Counted from the stretch's first letter, positions 1 to 6,840 are shown. The stretch: DNA of 32,068 bases from JBBSMX01 sp038232935 (GCA_038232935.1 JBBSMX010000034.1:1-32068), one strand, 5' to 3'. Notes: generated from the sequence alone by a model not told the origin. Numbers and translations are program-made.

Positions 1-1
1 A

Positions 2-133
2 GAGCGGTCGATCTCGTGGCTCAATAACATGCGCAAGCTGCGCGTGCGCTGGGAGAAGAAGGCCGAGAACTACCTCGCGCTGTGGTTACTCGCGGCCTCC
101 TTGATCACCTACCGCAGGATAGTTTTGGGATAG
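2..133 (+). CDS. IS5-family transposase, C-terminal fragment (5' end outside window)
   Basis: An open frame enters from the left edge and ends at TAG 131-133. Its 43 residues contain RSISWLNNMRKLRVRWEKK followed by a Leu/Ala-rich stretch and ITYRRIVLG. This is the usual C-terminus of IS4/IS5-group DDE transposases, including the last conserved helix. Only about the last sixth of the protein is present, so intactness cannot be judged. The sequence just after the stop, read inward from 137 on the minus strand (GAGCCTATCCCAAAACTATC), resembles the terminal inverted repeat of many IS5-type elements (GAGCCTGTCCCAAAA...), so the element probably ends at about 137. The family assignment is from recognised motifs, not a search. 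Confidence 0.85.
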   Translation, partial: ERSISWLNNMRKLRVRWEKKAENYLALWLLAASLITYRRIVLG

Positions 134-387
134 GCTCTAAGTGTACCTTCGCCGGTCGGCTCGTAAGAAGCTACTACAGTATATCCACCGCTCCTGAAGT
201 TCTCGCCCTCGCGAACGGTTCCCGTGCCGGGTTCCTGCTCAGCATAGGCCGCGCGAAGTTGCTCGACGGTCGGTAGCGGCTCGTCGGAGGAATCCGTCAG
301 GCCGCACCCGGCCAACACGGCGGCGGTGAGAGCGAATGCGTAGATGTAGCGTCGTATCATCAGCGATTTCAGGCGGTTCATGTTCAA
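109..387 (-). pseudogene. Small lipoprotein, 3' end replaced by IS sequence
   Basis: This frame encodes 92 residues. A basic N-terminus (RLKSLMIRR), a hydrophobic stretch (residues 14-26) and a lipobox LAG-C (Cys28) mark it as an exported lipoprotein. The mature part is acidic and low in complexity (SSDEPLPTVEQL, then EGENFRSGGYTVV), and I recognise no domain. The last eight or so residues (RAYPKTILR) and the stop at 109-111 lie inside the IS5-like end, so the natural C-terminus appears to have been cut off by insertion. An IS200-like remnant lies about 40 bp upstream of the start. It may still be expressed as a short lipoprotein, or it may be a dead gene. The function is unknown. Confidence 0.6.
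112..137. mobile_element. Right end (terminal inverted repeat) of IS5-like element
   Basis: Read inward, the end is GAGCCTATCCCAAAACTATC. This matches the general form of IS5-family terminal repeats as I remember them. The bases after it (CTAAG, from 137) fit the short YTAR/TNA-type target duplications of this family, but the left end is outside the window, so neither the duplication nor the exact boundary can be confirmed. Confidence 0.6.
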
Positions 388-425
388 GAGGTAGAGCTAA
401 AAGCGGTTGTGTATCTGCGAATGAA

Positions 426-935
426 CTACTCCGGGGCTTGCCCCGGAGTATCGTTGCCGTCCTCAAACATATCAAACTGCTGACGGTGTAGCCGACGGTA
501 GTGCTCCTCCTCACCTGACCCTCCACGTAACGCCGGATCACCTCCTCCGTCCCGTGGCGACCCACCGTGGCGACCCACCGTGGCGATGAAGTACCCCGAC
601 GACCAGAACTCACCCCCCACAACTGCTCGCGCACCTCCGGGTGCAGCCCGCGGATCTGCCGCGCCCTCAGACTCTTGATCGTCCGCACAAGCTTCGTCGG
701 GCTGTAGCTCGGCACCGATTGGACCAAGAAGTGTACGGGGTCTCGGTCGCTGCCGATCTCCAAGAACTCGACCTCGTAGCGCTTGGCGATCTCCAAGCAG
801 ACCTCCTTGAGCGTGTAGTCCACCACGGCATCGAAGATCACCCGGCCGTACTTGGCCCGACAGACGATGTGCCGGACAGACGATGTGGTAGAGCAGGATC
901 GAGACGTTGTGGCTCTCGTGGACGTAGCGGCTCAT
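426..935 (-). pseudogene. tnpA: IS200/IS605-type TnpA (Y1 transposase), frameshifted
   Basis: Joining two minus-strand frames reconstructs a TnpA. It starts MSRYVHESHNVSILLYHIV (ATG at 935), continues as VVDYTLKEVCLEIAKRYEVE and the HUH-region motif DRDPVHFLVQSVPSYSP, then TKLVRTIKSLRARQI, then EFWSSGYFIATVG (the usual catalytic-Tyr region), RHGTEEVIRRYVEGQ, and ends FDMFEDGNDTPGQAPE. The reading frame changes at least four times, near 860-890, 615, 554-587 and 515. Two of these coincide with short tandem duplications: a 16-bp period at 859-887 and a 13-bp period at 554-587, neither a multiple of three. The enzyme would catalyse single-strand excision and insertion. This copy cannot make a full protein from one frame. 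Confidence 0.85.
427..450 (-). repeat. Perfect hairpin at the 3' end of the IS200-like remnant
   Basis: TACTCCGGGG (427-436) pairs perfectly with CCCCGGAGTA (441-450) across a CTTG loop. It overlaps the last codons of tnpA. IS200/IS605 elements carry subterminal hairpins that TnpA binds, so this is probably the right-end structure. It would also act as a strong RNA hairpin in the minus-strand transcript. Confidence 0.65.
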
Positions 936-961
936 AAGAGACGGTAGCGCTCGCCGCTTTA

Positions 962-975
962 CGAAGCAAGCTTCG
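962..975. repeat. Short perfect hairpin upstream of the tnpA remnant
   Basis: CGAAGC (962-967) and GCTTCG (970-975) form a 6-bp stem about 27 bp upstream of the tnpA start. Its position suits the left-end hairpin of an IS200-like element, but so short a stem can occur by chance in this composition. Confidence 0.35.
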
Positions 976-998
976 GGGGATCAGACCCGTTCCGAATG

Positions 999-1035
999 AA
1001 GAGGGCTGCCCCGCGCGAAGCGAGACGGCCCTCTT
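999..1035 (-). terminator. Hairpin terminator downstream of ahcY
   Basis: AAGAGGGC (999-1006) pairs with GCCCTCTT (1028-1035) as an 8-bp stem. A smaller CGC/GCG stem lies inside the loop. It starts about 25 bp after the ahcY stop. The stem is strong but lacks a long U-tract on either strand, so termination may be partial. The rest of 936-1060 holds only IS200-like edge sequence. Confidence 0.5.
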
Positions 1036-1060
1036 TCGTTGTGCTACCTGCCTTCGGCGA

Positions 1061-2338
1061 TCAGGTGCCGGCGGAGTAGTCCGTGGCGTAGGCCACCTGC
1101 TCGTCGGTGAGCGTGTCGATGGAGAGCCCCATCGTCTCCAGCTTCACGCGGGCGATCTGCTGGTCCAGCTCCACCGGGAGGTCGAGCACCGTGTTCGCCA
1201 TCTCCTCACCGGCCTCGTGCGAGCGGATCAGCGCGAGGTGGGCCTGGAACTGGTTGGCGAAGCTCATGTCCATCACTTCGCTCGGGTGCCCTTCGGCAGC
1301 GGCGAGGTTGACGAGGCGACCATCGGCGAGGACGTAGACCTTCTTGCCGTTCTCGAGCGTGTATTCGCGGTTGTCGGTGCGGATCATCCGCGTGTCCGTC
1401 GAGAGCTCGGCGAGCTCCTTCAGGTTCAGCTCCACGTCATAGTGGCCCGTGTTGCAGACGATCGCGCCTTCCTTCATGGTGACGAAGTGCTCGCCGCGGA
1501 TGATGTCCTTCATCCCCGTCGCGGTCACGAAGATGTCGCCGACTTTGGCGGCCTCTTCCATCGTCATCACGCGCATGCCTTCGAGCGTGGCCTTGAGGGC
1601 GGCCGTCGGCAGGACTTCGGTGATGATGACGTTCGCGCCCATGCCCTTCGCGCGCATCGCGACACCACGGCCGCAGTGGCCGTAGCCGGCGACGACGAAG
1701 TTCTTGCCGGCGAGCAGCACGGACGAGGCGCGGAGGATGCCGTCGAGCGTGGACTGCCCGGTGCCGTAGACGTTGTCGAAGTCCCACTTCGTCTCGGCAT
1801 CGTTGACGGCGTAGACGGGGTAGAGCAGCTTGCCGTCCTCCGCCATCGCGCGGAGGCGGTGGACGCCGGTCGTGGTCTCCTCGGAGCCGCCGATGATGTC
1901 GTCGGCCTTCTCGGGGAACGCGCTGTGGACGCGGAAGATGAGGTCGGCCCCATCGTCGAGTGTGGTGTCCGGGGTCTTGTCGATGGTCCGGTCGATGGAC
2001 CAGTAGAATTCCTCGGTGTTCTGGCCGTACCACGCGTAGATCTCGATGCCGGCTTTGGCGAGGGCCGCAGCGACTTCGTCGTTCGTCGAGAGCGGGTTGC
2101 AGCCGCTCCACGAGACTTCGGCCCCGCAGGCGGCGAGCGTCTCGATCAGCACGGCGGTCTCCTTCGTGACGTGGAGGCAGCCAGTGATTTTGTAGCCCTC
2201 GAAAGGCTTGGTCTTGGAATACTCGTCGCGGAGCCGCATGAGCACGGGCATCCGGCTCTCGGCCCACTCGATCCGCATGCGGCCGGCGTCGGCGAGCGAG
2301 AGGTCTTTGACTTTGTACGCGCCTTCTTTGTGGTCCAT
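1061..2338 (-). CDS. ahcY: S-adenosylhomocysteine hydrolase (adenosylhomocysteinase)
   Basis: This cytosolic enzyme cleaves S-adenosylhomocysteine to adenosine and homocysteine using bound NAD, relieving product inhibition of methyltransferases. The 425-residue protein has the substrate-domain motif GCLHVTKETAVLIETL (53-68), the active-site stretch SEETTTGVHRL (152-162), NDAETKWDFDNVYGTGQS (179-196) with the conserved Lys184, and the NAD-binding loop GYGHCGRGVAMRAKG (218-232). It ends TDYSAGT. The length fits the compact bacterial/archaeal form rather than the longer proteobacterial one. The frame stays open 53 codons upstream, but that stretch is G/C-tract filler overlapping the metK end. 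ATG 2338, where homology begins (MDHKEGAYKVKDLSLAD), is the sensible start. metK lies 101 bp upstream on the same strand, so the two probably form a SAM-cycle operon. Confidence 0.96.
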   Translation of the reverse strand: MDHKEGAYKVKDLSLADAGRMRIEWAESRMPVLMRLRDEYSKTKPFEGYKITGCLHVTKETAVLIETLAACGAEVSWSGCNPLSTNDEVAAALAKAGIEIYAWYGQNTEEFYWSIDRTIDKTPDTTLDDGADLIFRVHSAFPEKADDIIGGSEETTTGVHRLRAMAEDGKLLYPVYAVNDAETKWDFDNVYGTGQSTLDGILRASSVLLAGKNFVVAGYGHCGRGVAMRAKGMGANVIITEVLPTAALKATLEGMRVMTMEEAAKVGDIFVTATGMKDIIRGEHFVTMKEGAIVCNTGHYDVELNLKELAELSTDTRMIRTDNREYTLENGKKVYVLADGRLVNLAAAEGHPSEVMDMSFANQFQAHLALIRSHEAGEEMANTVLDLPVELDQQIARVKLETMGLSIDTLTDEQVAYATDYSAGT

Positions 2339-2339
2339 C

Positions 2340-2361
2340 GGGGTCGGGTTCTGGGTTTGGG
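2340..2361 (+). repeat. G-quadruplex-type motif immediately upstream of the ahcY start
   Basis: On the plus (template) strand the bases are GGGG-TC-GGG-TTCT-GGG-TTT-GGG: four G-runs with loops of 2, 4 and 3. The motif begins 2 bp from the ahcY start codon, so the mRNA leader is correspondingly C-rich. A second G-rich stretch continues to about 2410. A 6-bp hairpin, CGAGTT-CTT-AACTCG, lies at 2414-2428. The metK-ahcY spacer holds nothing else recognisable. Confidence 0.45.
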
Positions 2362-2439
2362 ATTCGGAGTCAGACTGTGAAAACGTGGGCGAGGGTTCTA
2401 AGTTTTGGGTATGCGAGTTCTTAACTCGATGCCTATTGC

Positions 2440-3624
2440 CTACGCGTATTGAGCCGTGGCCTGCTTGAGCGCGTCGACGTGGTCGAGCTCCTCCCACGGG
2501 AAGCCGTCGCGGCCGAAGTGGCCGTAGGCGGCGGTCGGGCGGTAGATCGGGCGGAGGAGGTCGAACCGCTCGACGATGGCGCGGGGGCGGAGGTCGAACG
2601 TCTCGCGGATGGCCTCGACGAGGGCGGCGTCGGAGATCACCCCGGTGCCGTACGTGTCGACGGTGATGGAGACGGGCGCGGCCACGCCGATGGCGTAGGC
2701 GACCTGCACGAGCACCTCGTCCGCGAGGCCGGCCGCGACGATGTTCTTGGCGACGTGGCGGGCGGCGTAGGTCGCCGAGCGGTCCACCTTCGAGGGGTCT
2801 TTGCCGGAGAACGCGCCGCCGCCGTGGCCGCCCTTCCCGCCGTACGTGTCGACGATGATCTTGCGGCCGGTCAGCCCGGTATCCCCGTGCGGCCCGCCGA
2901 TGACGAAGCGGCCGGTCGGGTTGACGTGGAGGATCACGTCGTCGAGGTCGAGGGTAGAGGCCGCGCCGAGCTCCTCGAAGACCTGGGGCAGCACGTGCTG
3001 GCGGAGGTCGGCCTCGATCTGCTCGCGCGTGGCGTCCGGGTGGTGCTGCGTCGAGACGACGATGGTGTGGACGCGCTTGATGGTCCGCCGGTCCTCCTCG
3101 TACTCGACCGTGACCTGGCTTTTAGCGTCGGGGCGGAGGTACGTCATGATCTCGCCGGCCTTGCGAATCTCCGCCATCCGCTTCACGATGCCGTGCGAGG
3201 CGGCGAGGGCGAGGGGCATGTACCCATCGGTCTCGGTGGAGGCATAGCCAAACATGAGCCCCTGATCTCCGGCCCCCTGGTCCTTATCTATGCCCGCGCC
3301 CTCATCCACGCCCTGCGCGATGTCCGGGCTCTGCGCGTGGAGCGCGATCAGGACGCCGCACGAGGCCGCGTCGAACTGGAGCGCGGGATCGGTATAGCCG
3401 ATCTCGCGGATCGTCTCGCGGACGACCTCCTGCACGTCCACGTACGCTTCCGTCGTGACCTCGCCCGCAACGATGACCAGGCCCGTCGTGCACATCGTCT
3501 CGATGGCGACGCGGCTCTTGGGGTCCTTGGCGAGGAACGCGTCGAGGAGGGCGTCGGAGATCTGATCGGAAACCTTATCCGGGTGCCCTTCGGAGACGGA
3601 CTCGGACGTGAAGAGGTAGGCCAT
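2440..3624 (-). CDS. metK: S-adenosylmethionine synthetase
   Basis: This enzyme makes S-adenosylmethionine from methionine and ATP in the cytosol. The 394-residue protein has the N-terminal signature FTSESVSEGHPDKVSDQISD (5-24), the central GAGDQGLMFGYA motif, and the P-loop-like region GGKGGHGGGAFSGKDPSK followed by VDRSATYAARHVAKN. All are typical of MetK, and the length matches the family. An upstream extension of 33 codons is open but unlike MetK, so ATG 3624 is chosen. A good promoter (TTGAAA, 17 bp, TATAAG) lies at 3759-3787, giving a leader of about 130 nt. I could not match that leader to a SAM riboswitch class. ahcY follows on the same strand and recycles the product of SAM-dependent methylation. 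Confidence 0.97.
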   Translation of the reverse strand: MAYLFTSESVSEGHPDKVSDQISDALLDAFLAKDPKSRVAIETMCTTGLVIVAGEVTTEAYVDVQEVVRETIREIGYTDPALQFDAASCGVLIALHAQSPDIAQGVDEGAGIDKDQGAGDQGLMFGYASTETDGYMPLALAASHGIVKRMAEIRKAGEIMTYLRPDAKSQVTVEYEEDRRTIKRVHTIVVSTQHHPDATREQIEADLRQHVLPQVFEELGAASTLDLDDVILHVNPTGRFVIGGPHGDTGLTGRKIIVDTYGGKGGHGGGAFSGKDPSKVDRSATYAARHVAKNIVAAGLADEVLVQVAYAIGVAAPVSITVDTYGTGVISDAALVEAIRETFDLRPRAIVERFDLLRPIYRPTAAYGHFGRDGFPWEELDHVDALKQATAQYA

Positions 3625-3749
3625 GAGCGCGGGATGCTGTAAGCGGGGAAGGAAAAAGCGGGCTTGAAAATAGGCTAGCTTCGACCTCGCTCCAAGGGCG
3701 CGCCTGCAACCCGGCGGCGCCACGCCCCGTTCTAATCGGAACTTCGCAG

Positions 3750-3776
3750 CCGGCGCGCCTTATAGCCCCGCGCCGG
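3750..3776. promoter_or_regulatory. Inverted repeat flanking the metK -10 (possible operator)
   Basis: Two perfect 8-bp arms, CCGGCGCG and CGCGCCGG, are separated by 11 bp that contain the TATAAG -10 of metK. A protein binding the two arms would occlude the -10. No regulator can be named. Confidence 0.4.
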
Positions 3777-3787
3777 ATTGCTTTCAA
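3759..3787 (-). promoter_or_regulatory. metK promoter
   Basis: On the minus strand, TTGAAA (3787-3782) and TATAAG (3764-3759) are separated by exactly 17 bp, close to the housekeeping sigma consensus. Transcription would start near 3752. The -35 shares bases with the -35 of the divergent acpP promoter. The -10 sits in the loop of a perfect inverted repeat, CCGGCGCG (3750-3757) / CGCGCCGG (3769-3776). Confidence 0.6.
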
Positions 3788-3808
3788 CGCACCCCCACCG
3801 TAGCTTTT
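3778..3808 (+). promoter_or_regulatory. acpP promoter
   Basis: TTGCTT (3778-3783), 17 bp, then TAGCTTTT (3801-3808). This fits the Bacteroidota form (TTG, spacer, TAnnTTTG) with the last base changed. Transcription would start near 3813, about 40 nt before the acpP start. The -10 lies inside a weak hairpin, ACCGTA/TACGGT (3797-3814). Confidence 0.5.
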
Positions 3809-3851
3809 TACGGTTTATCACCCGCCTTTCCCTCACCTACATCCCCCGAAC

Positions 3852-4100
3852 ATGGCTAACGGAAACGACACCGAAGCCCGCGTCACCGCCATCATCATCG
3901 AGAAGCTCGGCGTGGACGAGAGCGAGATCAAGCGCGACGCCTCCTTCACCAACGACCTCGGTGCTGACTCGCTCGACACGGTCGAGCTCATCATGGAGTT
4001 CGAGAAGGAGTTCGACATGACGATCCCGGACGAGGATGCCGAGAAGATCGCCACGGTCGGCGACGCCGTCGATTACGTCGAGGCCAACCGTACGGCCTAA
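3852..4100 (+). CDS. acpP: Acyl carrier protein
   Basis: This 82-residue acidic protein carries growing fatty-acyl chains on a 4'-phosphopantetheine arm. The attachment motif GADSLDTVELIMEFE is present with Ser40 as the modified residue, followed by the acidic helix II and DEDAEKIATVGDAVDYV of helix III. The length and charge are normal. fabF follows 201 bp downstream on the same strand, the standard fatty-acid synthesis pairing. The spacer between them contains two hairpins. A promoter overlapping that of metK lies about 40 bp upstream. Confidence 0.97.
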   Translation: MANGNDTEARVTAIIIEKLGVDESEIKRDASFTNDLGADSLDTVELIMEFEKEFDMTIPDEDAEKIATVGDAVDYVEANRTA

Positions 4101-4125
4101 CCCATCCCAGGCGACGCCCTACGGC

Positions 4126-4196
4126 CGCGGGGACGCGGAGAGGGAGCGGCGAGAGTGCACTACGCCTTCGCGCCGCCACATCTCCCCGTCCCCGCG
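4126..4196 (+). other. Long imperfect hairpin in the acpP-fabF spacer
   Basis: CGCGGGGAC (4126-4134) pairs with GTCCCCGCG (4188-4196). GGAGA and TCTCC pair inside this, and GCGGCG (4146-4151) pairs with CGCCGC further in, making a stacked hairpin of about 70 nt. No U-tract follows, so partial termination, RNA processing or stabilisation of the short acpP message are all possible. It could help produce more ACP than FabF. Confidence 0.45.
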
Positions 4197-4226
4197 TTGC
4201 CATAGTCCCCACTGCCGAGCCCGCGC

Positions 4227-4244
4227 CGTACGCCGAAACGTACG
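4227..4244 (+). other. Second hairpin in the acpP-fabF spacer
   Basis: CGTACG (4227-4232) is repeated at 4239-4244. Each copy is itself palindromic, so the two pair across a CCGAAA loop. It lies 58 bp before the fabF start. It is short, and its role is unknown. Confidence 0.3.
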
Positions 4245-4301
4245 TCGCGGTGCTCCGTCGCTAGGCCCGCTCCCCGCCCCTCCGGTCCACCCTCTCCCGC
4301 C

Positions 4302-5570
4302 ATGCCCAGCACACTCCCCCCCGGCCGCCGCGTCGTCGTCACAGGCCTGGGTGCCCTCACCCCCCTCGGCCTCACCGTTGAGGCGTTCTGGGAGGGCATG
4401 ATGCACGGTGAGAGCGGGGCCGCGCCCATCACCTACTTCGACCCCGAGCCGTTCCCCACCCAGTTCGCGTGCGAACTCAAGGGGTTCGACGCGGAAGATT
4501 TCATCGACCGGAAGGAGGCCCGCCGCATGGACGCCTTCTCGCAGTACGCCATCGTCGCGGCGGACCAGGCCCTCGCGGACGCCGGGCTGGACTCGGCCGC
4601 GATGTCGAACGAGGACAAGACCCGCGTCGGCGTCGTGATGGGAAGCGGGATCGGCGGGATGAAGCTGTTTCAGGATCAGGTGCTCGTCTTTGGCGAGCAG
4701 GGGCCGCGCCGGCTCTCGCCGTTCTTCGTCCCGTACATGATCCTCGACATCGCGCCCGGACTCATCGCGATGCGGCACGGGTTCATGGGGCCGAACTACG
4801 CGACCGTCAGCGCCTGCGCCACCAGCAACAACGCCATCGGCGATGCCTTCATGCTCATTCGCAACGGGATGGCCGACACCGTCATCTGCGGCGGGGCCGA
4901 GGCCCCGATCACGATGATCGGCGTCGGCGGTTTCGGCGCGATGCGCGCGCTCTCGACGCGCAACGACAGCCCGGCCACGGCCAGCCGACCCTTCGACGCC
5001 ACGCGCGACGGGTTCGTGATCGGCGAGGGCGCCGGGGCGCTCGTGCTCGAAAGCCTGGAGCACGCCGAGGCGCGGGGAGCCAAGATCTACGCCGAGCTGA
5101 CCGGTTTCGGGATGAGCGCCGACGCCTACCACCTCACGGCTCCCCACCCGGAGGGCGAGGGCGCCCGCCTCGCCATGCAGATGGCACTCGACACGAGCGG
5201 CCTCGCGCCCGACGACGTGGACTACCTCAACATGCACGGCACCTCCACCCCCCTCGGCGATGTCTCCGAGACGCAGGCCATCAAACGCGTCTTCGGCGAC
5301 CACGCCTACGAGATGAATGTCTCGTCCACGAAGAGCATGACGGGCCACCTCCTCGGTGCCGCCGGTGCCATCGAGGCCATCGCCGCCATCCTCGCCGTCG
5401 AGAACGACCGGATCCCGCCGACGATCAACTTCGAGGAGCCGGACCCGCAGTGCGACCTGAACTACACGTTCAACGAACCCGCCGAGCGCCAAGTGAACGT
5501 GGCGCTATCGAACGCCTTCGGCTTCGGCGGCCACAACACGACGCTCGCCTTCCGCAAATTCGAGGAATAG
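4302..5570 (+). CDS. fabF: 3-oxoacyl-[acyl-carrier-protein] synthase II
   Basis: This condensing enzyme elongates acyl-ACP with malonyl-ACP in type II fatty-acid synthesis. The 422-residue thiolase-fold protein has the full catalytic set: Cys172 in VSACATSNNA, His312 in NMHGTSTPLGD, and Lys344 and His349 in STKSMTGHLLGAAG. The closing loop NAFGFGGHN is near the C-terminus. The length is slightly over the usual 410-415 because of the N-terminal MPSTLPPGRR before the first strand. It sits downstream of acpP on the same strand. No rnc gene follows, unlike the common acpP-fabF-rnc order. The next gene is convergent, with only 30 bp between the stops. Confidence 0.97.
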   Translation: MPSTLPPGRRVVVTGLGALTPLGLTVEAFWEGMMHGESGAAPITYFDPEPFPTQFACELKGFDAEDFIDRKEARRMDAFSQYAIVAADQALADAGLDSAAMSNEDKTRVGVVMGSGIGGMKLFQDQVLVFGEQGPRRLSPFFVPYMILDIAPGLIAMRHGFMGPNYATVSACATSNNAIGDAFMLIRNGMADTVICGGAEAPITMIGVGGFGAMRALSTRNDSPATASRPFDATRDGFVIGEGAGALVLESLEHAEARGAKIYAELTGFGMSADAYHLTAPHPEGEGARLAMQMALDTSGLAPDDVDYLNMHGTSTPLGDVSETQAIKRVFGDHAYEMNVSSTKSMTGHLLGAAGAIEAIAAILAVENDRIPPTINFEEPDPQCDLNYTFNEPAERQVNVALSNAFGFGGHNTTLAFRKFEE

Positions 5571-5600
5571 GCCGCGCCGCCCGACGTTCGATCCGCGCGG

Positions 5601-6764
5601 TTACGGCTCTCCGAGCGCCCGAACGACGCGCTCGCGGAGCGTCGCCAGCCGCTCGACGGGCTCGTTGCTGAAGACGAGCCTGACGAAGCGGTCGCCGTTC
5701 TCTTCGCCCCAGTCCCGCATCGGCGTCGCCGCCACCCGCTCGGCGAGCAGCCGCTCCGACGCCTCGAACGACGCGTGCCCGAGCCGCCGCACGTCGAGGA
5801 GCTGCGACCAGCCGCCCGCCGCCGGAATCATCGCGTAGCCGTCGAGTTGATCGGTCACGGCATCGCGGCGTCGCTCCCAGGCTGCGAGGCAGCGCTGGAA
5901 GTCCGACTCCGGTTCGACGAGCGCCGCGAGCGCGCCCGGCTGCGCGATGCCGGTCGCCGTCACGGCGTTGTAGATGTGGACGCGCGCGATGTCATCGAGC
6001 ACGGGCCGCGGTCCGACGACCCAGCCGACGCGCCACCCGATCATCCGGTACTCCTTCGACACGGAGCCGACTGTGACGGTCCGCTCGACCATGCCCGGCA
6101 GCCCGGTCGGCTGCGTCACGGCGCGCCCGTCGAAGAGGATCCGCTCCATCGCCGCGTTGTAGAGCAGCCACACGTCCCGCTCACGGCACAGGTCGGCGAC
6201 GGCTTCCCACTCTTCCTCGTTCAGCACCGCGCCCGACGGCATCGACGGGTTCATCAAAAAGAGCACCTTCGTGCGCGGCGTCACGGCTGCCCGAAGCGCA
6301 TCGAGATCGAGTCGCCACGCGGCCCCCGGCGGGTCGCCGCCTTCGACGAGCGGGACGAGGCGCGTCGTGCAGCCGGCGAGCCGGGCGCGGTAGATCATCC
6401 CGGCGTACGTCGGGTCCGTCAGCACGACCTCATCACCGGGGTCGGTGAGGGCGAGGAGCGCGTCGAACATCCCCTCCGTCGCCCCGCACGTGATGACGAC
6501 GTTCGCGGCGGTGAAATCCGTGTCTGCGTCGCGGTTGATGCGGTCGGCGACGGCCTCGCGCAGCGCCGTCTGCCCGATGAACGGGAGGTAGCTGTTGGCG
6601 TCGTCCGTTCCGACGGCATCGCGCGTCGCGGCGACGGCGGCGTCGGGGGGGGCGAGGTTCGTGTCGAGGTTTTCGAGCCGAAGCACAGCGGCGTCATCCC
6701 CGGCGGCAGCAGCGACGCGGTCAATCGAAAAGCCGGGAATCCCGGCGAGGCGTTGGACGGACAT
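5601..6764 (-). CDS. PLP-dependent class I/II aminotransferase, atypical active site
   Basis: This 387-residue fold-type I PLP enzyme starts at ATG 6764 (MSVQRLAGIPGFSIDRV). It has YLPFIGQTALREAVADRI (59-76), the phosphate-binding region CGATEGMFDALLAL (93-106), the MNPSMPSGAV loop (171-180, Asn172), the Schiff-base lysine Lys237 in GSVSKEYRMIGWRVG, and a C-terminal Arg region. The unusual point is LLYNAAMERILFDG (200-213). The family normally reads (S/D)DEIYERLVYDG there, with an Asp that contacts the PLP ring nitrogen and a Tyr that contacts O3'. Here these positions appear to be Asn203 and Met206. The substrate is unknown. It is downstream of susD on the same strand but separated by a hairpin, and is probably its own unit. 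Confidence 0.85.
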   Translation of the reverse strand: MSVQRLAGIPGFSIDRVAAAAGDDAAVLRLENLDTNLAPPDAAVAATRDAVGTDDANSYLPFIGQTALREAVADRINRDADTDFTAANVVITCGATEGMFDALLALTDPGDEVVLTDPTYAGMIYRARLAGCTTRLVPLVEGGDPPGAAWRLDLDALRAAVTPRTKVLFLMNPSMPSGAVLNEEEWEAVADLCRERDVWLLYNAAMERILFDGRAVTQPTGLPGMVERTVTVGSVSKEYRMIGWRVGWVVGPRPVLDDIARVHIYNAVTATGIAQPGALAALVEPESDFQRCLAAWERRRDAVTDQLDGYAMIPAAGGWSQLLDVRRLGHASFEASERLLAERVAATPMRDWGEENGDRFVRLVFSNEPVERLATLRERVVRALGEP

Positions 6765-6784
6765 AGCGGTTCGATACAAAGCGA

Positions 6785-6805
6785 GGCCGGGCGCAATGCC
6801 CGGCC
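6785..6805 (-). terminator. Hairpin between susD and the aminotransferase
   Basis: GGCCGGGC (6785-6792) and GCCCGGCC (6798-6805) make a perfect 8-bp stem with a GCAAT loop. On the minus strand it is followed by TCGCTTTGT, a weak U-stretch. It probably ends or attenuates the susCD transcript before the aminotransferase gene. Confidence 0.55.
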
Positions 6806-6840
6806 CCGCAGGTGCGAAACGTCGTGCGAGCAGCGAGCGC

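Noticed and set aside
554..587. CRISPR-like or minisatellite repeat
   Set aside because: There are only two and a half units of 13 bp inside the tnpA remnant, so this is a local duplication rather than an array.
2339..2497. A 53-codon N-terminal extension of AhcY
   Set aside because: It covers the G-rich spacer and the metK 3' end, and its residues (Ser/Thr/Gln/Pro-rich) do not look like the enzyme family.
3625..3752. SAM-I or SAM-II riboswitch in the metK leader
   Set aside because: I looked for the conserved core strings of these classes and did not find them. A covariance search would be needed to exclude a divergent form.
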